Positions 25,591 through 32,470 of a stretch of 64,000 nt of DNA are shown here, in pieces. The DNA is from Muriicola soli (GTDB lineage: Bacteria; Bacteroidota; Bacteroidia; Flavobacteriales; Flavobacteriaceae). The notes beneath the pieces were generated by a model. It was not told where the DNA came from. It did not search any database and saw only the letters and a program-made list of their open reading frames with translations. Within the stretch, counting starts at the first letter, position 1; each line of letters opens with the position of its first letter. A program made the translations under genes and the position numbers. The stretch is taken from contig NZ_CP035544.1 of assembly GCF_004139715.1 (NCBI RefSeq), forward strand, positions 1,798,001 through 1,862,000, given 5' to 3'.

Positions 25591-26472
25591 ATGGAAAATT
25601 ATTTAAACGCTTTTCTAAATGCTTTTGAGGGAAGTGTCCGATGGACATGGAAATCAATTCTTTTTGAGGTGCCCTGGTATACCAATTATTTCTGGGGCCT
25701 GATCGCAATCTCGCTCTTCGTCTGGTTGTTAGAAATACTTTTCCCCTGGCGGAAAGACCAGTCAATATTCAGGAGGGACTTCTGGCTGGATGCCTTTTAT
25801 ATGTTCTTCAACTTCTTTATGTTTTCCATCGCCATCAGCGGGTTTTATAAAATGCTCGAAGTCCTCTTCTCCGACTTAGGAATAAGTGCAAAGAGCCTGT
25901 CAGTATTAGATATCTCTGCCTTCCCTATGTGGTTGCAGCTATTGGTGTTTTTTATAGTACTCGACTTTGTACAGTGGATTACACATATTATGCTGCACAG
26001 ATATCGTTTCCTGTGGAATTTTCACAAAGTCCACCACTCGGTAAAGGAAATGGGTTTTGCTGCTCACCTGCGCTATCACTGGATGGAGAATGTCTTGTAC
26101 AAACCCCTTAAAGTATTTGGGGTAATGATCCTGGGAGGCTTTGAACCGAGTCAGGCCTATATCGTGCATTTTGCAGCTATAGCGATAGGTCATTTTAACC
26201 ACTCCAATATCAAGATCACCTGGGGCCCGTTCAGATATATTTTCAACAATCCCGTGATGCACCTGTATCATCACGCATACACCTTACCTAAAGGTTCGTA
26301 CGGGGTTAATTTCGGGATCAGCCTGAGCCTGTGGGACTACATATTCAAAACCAATTACATCCCGGAGGACAGCGGAAACATAGAGTTGGGCTTTCCGGGA
26401 GATAAAGACTTCCCTCAGGACTTCTTGCACCAGAACGTGTATGGCTTTGGTAAGGACAAAAAAAAGGAGTAA
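25591..26472 (+). CDS. Fatty-acid-hydroxylase/sterol-desaturase superfamily membrane protein
   Basis: A 293-residue integral membrane protein with the histidine clusters of the di-iron hydroxylases: H132-x3-H136 (THIMLHRYRF), H145-x2-HH149 (NFHKVHHS), H201-x2-H204 (HFNHS) and H224-x2-HH228 (HLYHHAY). The set is complete, so it is likely catalytic, hydroxylating or desaturating a lipid. Its place three bases after a rhodanese in a sulfur operon is unusual; it could modify a membrane lipid or quinone needed there, or it may act on a sulfur compound, which is speculation. Confidence 0.83.
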   Translation: MENYLNAFLNAFEGSVRWTWKSILFEVPWYTNYFWGLIAISLFVWLLEILFPWRKDQSIFRRDFWLDAFYMFFNFFMFSIAISGFYKMLEVLFSDLGISAKSLSVLDISAFPMWLQLLVFFIVLDFVQWITHIMLHRYRFLWNFHKVHHSVKEMGFAAHLRYHWMENVLYKPLKVFGVMILGGFEPSQAYIVHFAAIAIGHFNHSNIKITWGPFRYIFNNPVMHLYHHAYTLPKGSYGVNFGISLSLWDYIFKTNYIPEDSGNIELGFPGDKDFPQDFLHQNVYGFGKDKKKE

Positions 26473-26514
26473 CACTTAAATCAGGAATCGCACCAACTAG
26501 GTGTGTTTCTGAGC

Positions 26515-26536
26515 TTATAATTGAGGAGGATTATAA
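26515..26536. terminator. Possible terminator hairpin in the convergent spacer
   Basis: Stem TTATAAT / ATTATAA with an 8-base loop, T-rich on its right side, between the hydroxylase gene and the convergent rhodanese gene. The stem is AT-only, so its strength is doubtful. Confidence 0.35.
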
Positions 26537-26547
26537 TTTTCGGAATA

Positions 26548-26892
26548 TTATTTCCATTTCAATATGCCTCCCTTGAGGTCGTATACCTTCTCAAAGCCCA
26601 TGTTTATCAATTTATTTGCCGCTTTTAAGCTGCGGCTACCCGTTCTGCAATACAGATATACGGGTTTGGTCTTATCCATTTTCTCGAAGGCTTCCACAAA
26701 GGCCTTTCCTTTGAAAAAATCAATGTTTATTGCTCTTGCAATGTGACCCCCTTTAAACTCTCCCGAAGTTCTAACATCGACCAATTGAACATCATTATTG
26801 TTGACGGCTTTTTTATAGACATCAACATCCAGGATTTCTATTTTGTTAGAGCGGGTTTTTTCCGGTTTAAAAATTTTATCGAGAATTTTCAT
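26548..26892 (-). CDS. Single-domain rhodanese-like sulfurtransferase
   Basis: A 114-residue protein with one rhodanese domain. The active loop is C82-R-T-G-S-R (YLYCRTGSRS), and DVRTSGEFKGGHI (39-51) is the preceding signature. A short charged N-terminus (KPEKTRSNK) precedes the domain. No signal peptide, so it is cytoplasmic. It may carry persulfide sulfur between SQR and the dioxygenase. It follows the MBL-rhodanese gene by 84 bases with no terminator seen between, so co-transcription is possible. Confidence 0.9.
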   Translation of the reverse strand: MKILDKIFKPEKTRSNKIEILDVDVYKKAVNNNDVQLVDVRTSGEFKGGHIARAINIDFFKGKAFVEAFEKMDKTKPVYLYCRTGSRSLKAANKLINMGFEKVYDLKGGILKWK

Positions 26893-26976
26893 GGTTTATA
26901 CTTTAAATTTTGGAAATCGGGGGCAGTCTTAACGAGAAAACCGCCCCCTCAACAATCCAACCAATAAAAACGTAAT

Positions 26977-28392
26977 CTATAATAAGGTGGTGGGGCATAT
27001 ATATTCTGACTTTTTTATCTCCGTTTTGAGAATACCGTTGAACCCATCCGATACATCCCTGAAATTATTCCACCCTCTTTGTTTCAATATGGATGCGGCA
27101 ATCATACTGCGATAACCACTTCCACAATGCAGGATAAAAGGCTTGTCTTTGGGAAACTGGGCCAGTTGGCTGTTGATCTCGTTCAGCGGCACATTGATGG
27201 CTCCTATCACATGTTCCGAATCGAACTCGCTCTTTTTCCGCACATCGATGATCAGAGGTTCTGATGTTTTGTATTCTTCTTCCAGCTCATTGGAAGTAAG
27301 ACGCGAAATGGTTTCAAATTCTTTCCCGGATAACTTCCAGGCTTCCATTCCACCATCTAAGAAGCCAATGGTATGATCGTATCCTACTCTCGACAGCCGT
27401 GTAATCGCTTCTTCTTCTTTGTTGGGATATGTGATCAACAGTATTTGTTGTCTTACATCAGGAATCATCTCCCCTACCCACATGGCAAAACTGCCATCCA
27501 GCGCAATATTGATGCTGTTGGGTACGTGTTCTCTTGCAAAATCTTCCGCATCCCTGGTGTCCAGCATCAGCGCATCCGTTTCATTGGCTGCGGCTTCGAA
27601 TGCTTCGGGTGTCATAGGTCTTTCTCCTCGTTCCATTACGGTGTCAAGACTTTCATACCCCTTTATATTCATCAGCACATTCTGTGGAAAATATCCCGGA
27701 GGGGCAGTTAATCCTGTCAATAATTCTTTAATAAATTCTTCCTTCGTCATATCGGCCCGTAGGGCGTAATTTACTTTCTTCTGGTGCCCCAGTGTATCTG
27801 TGGTTTCCTTGCTCATCATTTTCCCACAGGCAGATCCCGCACCGTGATTCGGATATATAATAAGATCGTCCGATAAGGGCATAATTTTGTTCCTGAGGGA
27901 ATCAAATAAAAGCGCTGCCAGTTTCTCTTCCGTCAGATCGGAAATTACGTGCTGAGCCAGGTCTGGCCGTCCTACGTCACCAATGAATAAGGTATCACCG
28001 GTAATGATCCCGTGCTCTTTTCCCTTCTCATCAATTAAGAGATAGGTTGTACTTTCCATGGTATGGCCGGGGGTATGGATCACCTTCACCTTATAGTCCC
28101 CTACTTTAAAAACTTCACCGTCCTTAGCAACGGTTGCTTCGTATCCGGGTTTTGCCGTGGGACCAAAGACGATCTCCGCTCCGGTTTTTGCTTTTAGGTC
28201 CAGGTGCCCACTAACAAAATCGGCGTGAAAATGCGTCTCAAAAACGTACTTGACCTCCGCCTTATCTTTCCTAGCCCTTTCGATATAGGGTCCTACCTCT
28301 CTTAGAGGATCAAATATTGCTGCTTCACCCTTACTTTCAAGATAGTAAGCCGCGTGAGCTAAACAACCCGTATAAATTTGCTCTACTTTCAT
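26977..28392 (-). CDS. MBL-fold persulfide dioxygenase fused to two rhodanese domains
   Basis: The N-terminal ~240 residues are an ETHE1-like metallo-beta-lactamase domain with THFHADF (53-59, ligands H54, H56, D58) and the later HTPGHTMES and GDTLFIGDVGRPDL motifs typical of persulfide dioxygenases. Two rhodanese domains follow. The first (DTRDAEDFAREHV) has no cysteine at its active loop; the second has it at Cys423 (LHCGSGYRS). The fused enzyme should take persulfide, oxidise it to sulfite and regenerate or channel sulfane sulfur. Length 471 aa. It fits between SQR and the sulfite dehydrogenase in a sulfide-oxidation pathway. Two candidate Crp/Fnr sites lie upstream. Confidence 0.9.
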   Translation of the reverse strand: MKVEQIYTGCLAHAAYYLESKGEAAIFDPLREVGPYIERARKDKAEVKYVFETHFHADFVSGHLDLKAKTGAEIVFGPTAKPGYEATVAKDGEVFKVGDYKVKVIHTPGHTMESTTYLLIDEKGKEHGIITGDTLFIGDVGRPDLAQHVISDLTEEKLAALLFDSLRNKIMPLSDDLIIYPNHGAGSACGKMMSKETTDTLGHQKKVNYALRADMTKEEFIKELLTGLTAPPGYFPQNVLMNIKGYESLDTVMERGERPMTPEAFEAAANETDALMLDTRDAEDFAREHVPNSINIALDGSFAMWVGEMIPDVRQQILLITYPNKEEEAITRLSRVGYDHTIGFLDGGMEAWKLSGKEFETISRLTSNELEEEYKTSEPLIIDVRKKSEFDSEHVIGAINVPLNEINSQLAQFPKDKPFILHCGSGYRSMIAASILKQRGWNNFRDVSDGFNGILKTEIKKSEYICPTTLL

Positions 28393-28431
28393 TGTATATT
28401 AAGCTTTGTTCAACTTCTATTATAACTCCAT

Positions 28432-28475
28432 TAAAATTAGGCATACGGTCTGGTTGGGATAGTGACTTAAGTTAC
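28432..28475 (-). promoter_or_regulatory. Proximal Crp/Fnr-like site and -7-like box for the MBL-rhodanese gene
   Basis: Read leftwards, GTAAC-TTAA-GTCAC (28462-28475, one mismatch) is followed by TAATTTTA (28432-28439), centre-to-box-end distance 36.5 bases. The ATG is at 28392. Confidence 0.55.
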
Positions 28476-28518
28476 AAAGGTGGCTATGGCCCCAACTTTA
28501 TCCTATGATATTTATCAT
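28475..28518 (-). promoter_or_regulatory. Distal Crp/Fnr-like site for the MBL-rhodanese gene
   Basis: Perfect palindrome ATGAT-N4-ATCAT (28505-28518) and CACCTTTG (28475-28482, one mismatch to TAnnTTTG) at the same 36.5-base spacing. It is the ATGAT type rather than the GTAAC type, and its box ends where the proximal site begins, so the two promoters would be in tandem. Confidence 0.45.
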
Positions 28519-28531
28519 TGTTGGCGGTAGA

Positions 28532-29335
28532 TCAGCTGTAGAATTCCTTAAAGAGAATATAGATCCCCATAACAAGGACAAACCAGCCAAAAGATTTCTT
28601 GAGCTTACTGCCCTCGATGAACTTATTCAGCCACACGCCTATGATGATCCCAATTAGGGAAAATGCAGTAAAACTCAATAAGAATATCCAATCGATCTCC
28701 ATGGTTTCCACATCCCCAATAAACCCGATCAAGGACTTAATAGCGATAATCAGTAAGGAAGTTGCGACTGCTTTTTTCATAGGTAATCTGGCCAGCATGA
28801 CAAGTGCCGGAATAATCAGGAACCCTCCTCCAGCCCCAACAATACCTGTAATTACCCCAACTACGAGACCTTCGAGGATGATCAAAGGGTAGTTATATTT
28901 CACTACGGCATCTTCGTCATCGCAATTCTTACACTTGCCTTTGATCATGGAATAGGAAGCCAACAACATAATCAGGGCAAAAAATACCATGATTCCGATG
29001 TCGCGGGTTACTATAAATGATCCCAACTTAATTAACTCCCCTGGGAGGGCCGGAACCAGAAATCGCCTCGTGAGATAGACGGCGATAAATGCGGGGATGG
29101 CAAAAACAATAGCCGTTTTAAAATCGACCAACTTCTTTCTGATATTCTGCAAAGCGCCGGCCAGGGAAGATACGCCTACTACAAAGAGGGAGTAAGCTGT
29201 GGCGACCACAGGATTAATCCCCAGCAGATAAACGAAAATGGGTACTGTAAGTATGGATCCTCCGCCGCCAATAAGCCCAAGCACAACGCCTATGGCCAGG
29301 GCACCTATATATCCAAGAATTGATATAATATCCAA
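28532..29335 (-). CDS. TauE/SafE-family anion exporter
   Basis: A membrane protein of about 267 residues with eight hydrophobic segments and the TauE/SafE repeat (GVVLGLIGGGGSILTVPIFVYLLG at the start, divided by the glycine loop, and GVITGIVGAGGGFLIIPALVML in the second half). Family members export sulfite, taurine-derived sulfur compounds or other organosulfonates; sulfite export fits this sulfur island. The frame is open to a TTG at 29410, but that would put the regulatory dyad inside the gene and gives no recognised N-terminus. A TTG at 29335 (LDIISILGYIGALAIG) fits better; there is no ATG. Confidence 0.8.
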   Translation of the reverse strand: MDIISILGYIGALAIGVVLGLIGGGGSILTVPIFVYLLGINPVVATAYSLFVVGVSSLAGALQNIRKKLVDFKTAIVFAIPAFIAVYLTRRFLVPALPGELIKLGSFIVTRDIGIMVFFALIMLLASYSMIKGKCKNCDDEDAVVKYNYPLIILEGLVVGVITGIVGAGGGFLIIPALVMLARLPMKKAVATSLLIIAIKSLIGFIGDVETMEIDWIFLLSFTAFSLIGIIIGVWLNKFIEGSKLKKSFGWFVLVMGIYILFKEFYS

Positions 29336-29353
29336 AATGTAAAAATATAAGCT

Positions 29354-29397
29354 CAAAAGTACAGGGCTCAAATTGCGCGGGTCGTAACTCAGGTTAC
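29354..29397 (-). promoter_or_regulatory. Crp/Fnr-like site and -7 box for the TauE/SafE gene
   Basis: Perfect GTAAC-CTGA-GTTAC (29384-29397 read leftwards) and perfect TACTTTTG (29354-29361, TAnnTTTG), with 36.5 bases from dyad centre to box end. It is the cleanest example of the set, though the leader to the TTG at 29335 would be short. Confidence 0.65.
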
Positions 29398-29464
29398 AGT
29401 TCACACACAACTATGGATTCTACAGGTCATATCGGGAGAGAAAAATCAAATCCATATAGAGAAT

Positions 29465-29508
29465 ATGACAATAGTCATATTATATAAAATGTGAATTCCC
29501 TAGCTTGA
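29465..29508 (+). promoter_or_regulatory. Crp/Fnr-like site and -7-like box upstream of the USP gene
   Basis: Perfect palindrome ATGAC-AATA-GTCAT (29465-29478), extended by T on the left and A on the right, and TAGCTTGA (29501-29508) at the 36.5-base spacing. It lies 23 to 66 bases before the ATG at 29531. Confidence 0.55.
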
Positions 29509-29530
29509 ACATATTCCAAAGTCCGGTCTC

Positions 29531-30418
29531 ATGAAAACCTTTCTCTACGCCACAGATTTATCTGAAAATTCGATCTCAGCCTTTCATTTTGCTGTCATGC
29601 TCAGTGAACAACTCAAGGCTAAATTGCATGTGCTCCACGTTTTCGATATGAAAGCCACATTTATTAGTACTGTTAGTCTTACCTATGCCAAACGTGAGGA
29701 AATCATGTATAAGGAGCAGTTTGAAAAACTAAAGGAATTCTGCAAGAAACACCACGGTTTAAAACTTCCCGATTATATAACATTAAATGTAGAAGAAAAC
29801 AGTTTTTCTTCTACCGGGATTCTTGAAAAGGCAGAATCTTTAAATGCAGATTTAATACTTGTGGGCACTAAAGGCAGCAGCCTTATCAAGGATATATTCC
29901 TGGGTAGCACGGCCACTAACCTGATTAAATACTCCTATGTTCCTGTATTGGCAATTCCACTTGAATATGAGAGTAAACCGATTCGCAAAATTATATATGC
30001 CACCGCCTTTGAGGAAGCAGACATACTCGCAATTAGAAAACTTGTAGGGCTCGCAGAACCCTTTGGTGCGGAAATAAAACTGATTCACGTGTCTACGGAG
30101 GATGAATATGCAGGAAAAGACCAAATGGAATGGTTCAGGGAGATGTTGGAAAGCAAGGTAGAGTACGATAAAATTAATTTTGATTTGCGCTTTTCGGATG
30201 ATGTATTCAATACCTTATTTAATTATTTCAAAGAGGAAGACGCAAGCATTATTGCTATGCTAGAACGCGAAGGCCCGGGGTTTTTTAAAGGACTATGGCA
30301 CAAGGATACGGTAAGTAGAATGAAATTACAGATCGACCGACCATTGCTGAGTTATCACAAAAATAATCTGATGCAAAACCCGACAATTGAGCGTTTTCCA
30401 TTTTCATCCATTATCTGA
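29531..30418 (+). CDS. Tandem universal stress protein
   Basis: A 295-residue cytoplasmic protein with two USP domains. The first has the nucleotide-binding pattern G-2x-G-9x-GS (LVGTKGSSLIKDIFLGSTA) and the usual N-terminal strand (MKTFLYATDLSENSISAFHFA). The second starts near IRKIIYATAFEEADILAI and lacks a clear ATP loop, so it may be structural. Such proteins help survival under energy or redox stress and are often induced under low oxygen. An Fnr-like site upstream supports this here. Confidence 0.9.
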   Translation: MKTFLYATDLSENSISAFHFAVMLSEQLKAKLHVLHVFDMKATFISTVSLTYAKREEIMYKEQFEKLKEFCKKHHGLKLPDYITLNVEENSFSSTGILEKAESLNADLILVGTKGSSLIKDIFLGSTATNLIKYSYVPVLAIPLEYESKPIRKIIYATAFEEADILAIRKLVGLAEPFGAEIKLIHVSTEDEYAGKDQMEWFREMLESKVEYDKINFDLRFSDDVFNTLFNYFKEEDASIIAMLEREGPGFFKGLWHKDTVSRMKLQIDRPLLSYHKNNLMQNPTIERFPFSSII

Positions 30419-30562
30419 GCTCCAGGGCTGGAAGATACATGGATTAATTCGCCGCGGATGGAAACTCGCTTCCCTTTTTTCGTATCTTTAAAAGAGGCCT
30501 GTAGCCGTTATTACACTACTCATATTTTTAAGAACTGATTACTAATTTCAAATCCTATCGCC

Positions 30563-31300
30563 ATGAATCCAATGATGTTTTTCTTTTTGTTTCTCGCCTT
30601 ATTTCTGCTAGCAGGAATACGGATCATTTTTGAATATAAACGGGCCCTTAAATTTCGGTTTGGGAAGTATGTTAAAACCCTTCAACCGGGATTTCGTTGG
30701 ATTATTCCCATTGTGGAAACTATACAGATCGTAGATATTCGGGTGATTACCATAAATATCGTTTCTCAGGAAGTAATGACCGAAGATAACGTACCCTGTA
30801 GCATTGACGGAGTAGTCTTCTTTCAAATCAAAGATCCGGAAAAAGCTGTTCTGGAAGTAGAGGAATTCACTTTTGCCATTACCCAGCTATCCCAGGCCGC
30901 CTTAAGGGATGTCTGCGGAAAGGTGGAATTAGACACCATTTTATCCAAGAGGGAGGAGATGGGTAAAAATATCAAAGCGATTGTCGAAAGCGAGACACAT
31001 CAATGGGGTATTGAGATCAGCGATGTAAAGATCAAAGACATCCAGCTACCTGAAAATATGCGAAGGATGATGGCGAATCAGGCTGAAGCAGAACGGTCAC
31101 GAAGAGCCCGTATTATTTTGGCTCAGGCCGAGGAACAGGCAGCCGATATGCTATTGCTGGCAGGAAAGAAAATTGATCAGTCGCCTTCTGCAATTAAATT
31201 GCGCTTGTATCAGACACTGTCTAATATAGCGGCAGAAAAGAACTCTACAATACTCTTCCCATTCCCCGAAGAAGTTTTACCCAAAAAATCAAAGGATTGA
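30563..31300 (+). CDS. SPFH/stomatin-like slipin
   Basis: A 245-residue protein with an N-terminal membrane anchor (FFFLFLALFLLAGIRIIF) and a SPFH domain: YKRALKFRFGKYVKTLQPGF, DIRVITINIVSQEVMTEDNV, the VDGVVFFQIKDPEKAV-like stretch, and WGIEISDVKIKDIQLP. A helical tail follows (QAEAERSRRARIILAQAE). Slipins organise membrane microdomains and proteases. In this window it is next to USP and Hsp20, a stress grouping. It ends before a terminator. Confidence 0.92.
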   Translation: MNPMMFFFLFLALFLLAGIRIIFEYKRALKFRFGKYVKTLQPGFRWIIPIVETIQIVDIRVITINIVSQEVMTEDNVPCSIDGVVFFQIKDPEKAVLEVEEFTFAITQLSQAALRDVCGKVELDTILSKREEMGKNIKAIVESETHQWGIEISDVKIKDIQLPENMRRMMANQAEAERSRRARIILAQAEEQAADMLLLAGKKIDQSPSAIKLRLYQTLSNIAAEKNSTILFPFPEEVLPKKSKD

Positions 31301-31337
31301 GACCATTGCCCTTAAAATTATTTGCCTTAAATTAAAT

Positions 31338-31366
31338 AAAAAAGCCCTCCTGCGGGGCTTTTTTAT
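31338..31366. terminator. Bidirectional terminator between slipin and hsp20 genes
   Basis: Stem AAAAAAGCCC / GGGCTTTTTT with a 7-base loop. Part of it (GCCCTCCTGC, 31344-31353) is also perfectly complementary to GCAGGAGGGC at 31385-31394, so an alternative pairing exists. Confidence 0.8.
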
Positions 31367-31416
31367 TACAAGCAATCATCATGAGCAGGAGGGCAACCTT
31401 TAAAGTGGGGCTCGTG

Positions 31417-31887
31417 TCATGCAATTTCCACTCTTTTGGGTTTTAATTTTTTAGCTTCTTCCTTCTTCAGGATTTTAAAGCTCAGTATGCCATCATTGTA
31501 TTTGGCTTTGATTTTGTCTTCCAAAACATTTTCTGGCAACAATAATGATCTTTCAAAAGAATTATAGGAAAACTCTTTCCTGCTATAATTCTCCTTTTCA
31601 GATTCCTCAGTAACTTCTTTTTCGGCTTTGATTGTCAAATAGCCATTTTCAATAGATACCTCGAAATCTTTTTTGTCGAATCCCGGAGCGGCAAGTTCTA
31701 TTTCGAAGTGGTGATCGCTCTCCTTGATGTTAAGAGCTGGTTCTCCTGAACGTCCATTCCAGAAATTTTCATTGACTAACCCTTTATTCCAAAATCGATT
31801 ATCGAAGAAATCTTCCATATCGAAGAAATCGGAGGTAATCAAATCGGAAAACGGGCGATTACGATTCTTAAATCTAACAAGTGTCAT
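31417..31887 (-). CDS. Hsp20/alpha-crystallin small heat-shock protein
   Basis: A 156-residue holdase. The alpha-crystallin domain is visible: PALNIKESDHHFEIELAAPGFDK-like opening strands, FEVSIENGYLTIKAEKE in the middle, and FERSLLLPENV and YNDGILSFKILKKEE near the end. The C-terminus KRVEIA carries an IxI-like anchor. The N-terminus (FSDLITSDFFDMEDFFDN) is the usual aromatic arm. It has an Fnr-like site upstream and converges on the slipin gene. Confidence 0.93.
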   Translation of the reverse strand: MTLVRFKNRNRPFSDLITSDFFDMEDFFDNRFWNKGLVNENFWNGRSGEPALNIKESDHHFEIELAAPGFDKKDFEVSIENGYLTIKAEKEVTEESEKENYSRKEFSYNSFERSLLLPENVLEDKIKAKYNDGILSFKILKKEEAKKLKPKRVEIA

Positions 31888-31931
31888 GATTTTGAAAATT
31901 TAGGTTAAACAATCCGTTAAATAGTCATTTG

Positions 31932-31975
31932 TTAAAGTAGGCACAAAGCATGGAGATTCCTATGATATTTGTCAT
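31932..31975 (-). promoter_or_regulatory. Crp/Fnr-like site and -7-like box upstream of hsp20
   Basis: Read leftwards, ATGAC-AAAT-ATCAT (31962-31975, near-palindrome) and TACTTTAA (31932-31939) at the 36.5-base spacing; ATG at 31887. Confidence 0.5.
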
Positions 31976-32033
31976 GCGACAGGATTTGTTATCAACTTTC
32001 TCAGTCCAAAAAAGTGGTATTGTTCTACCTACC

Positions 32034-32447
32034 CTACCTCAGTAAAATATTGATGACACCATTGGCCCCTCGGGCACCGTAGGCCCCCAATTCTGAGGGT
32101 GTTTTATACACTTCGATGGAACGCACATCATCGGGGTTGATACTCCCCAAAATACCGGATAAGCCTCCGCTGTAAGCCACTCCATCGATAAGAAACAATG
32201 GTTCTGAGGTATTAGAGAAAGAGTTGGGGCCAAAAACACGCACTACGTTTCCTCTCACGGTAACACCGGGAACACGCTGTAACATGAGTAATATACTGGT
32301 CTCGCCTTTTTGAGCTTTTACAGATCTAATGTTTCCGGTATCCGGTCCTCCTTTAACTCCGGTCGACCTGTAACTGGTACAACCCAGGGATAATCCCCCT
32401 ATAGCCATCAAAAAAAGAGATCTGTAAATTAGTTTATGTCTCATCAT
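32034..32447 (-). CDS. Stand-alone TonB-plug-domain lipoprotein
   Basis: A 137-residue lipoprotein (lipobox LSLGC, Cys23). The mature part is a TonB-dependent receptor plug without a barrel: LLMLQRVPGVTVRGNVVRV, PLFLIDGVAY, INPDDVRSIEVYK and GARGANGVINI are the typical plug motifs. Such orphan plugs occur in Bacteroidota; they may act as partners or regulators of SusC-like transporters or be remnants. No SusC/SusD pair is adjacent. It is 23 bases downstream of the Gfo/Idh/MocA gene and probably cotranscribed with it. Confidence 0.88.
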   Translation of the reverse strand: MMRHKLIYRSLFLMAIGGLSLGCTSYRSTGVKGGPDTGNIRSVKAQKGETSILLMLQRVPGVTVRGNVVRVFGPNSFSNTSEPLFLIDGVAYSGGLSGILGSINPDDVRSIEVYKTPSELGAYGARGANGVINILLR

Positions 32448-32470
32448 AAGTTAAATTAAAATACGCTCAA

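Noticed and set aside
21448-29397. Horizontal island with mobile boundaries
   Set aside because: No integrase, transposase, direct repeats or tRNA at the edges, and composition looks like the flanks.
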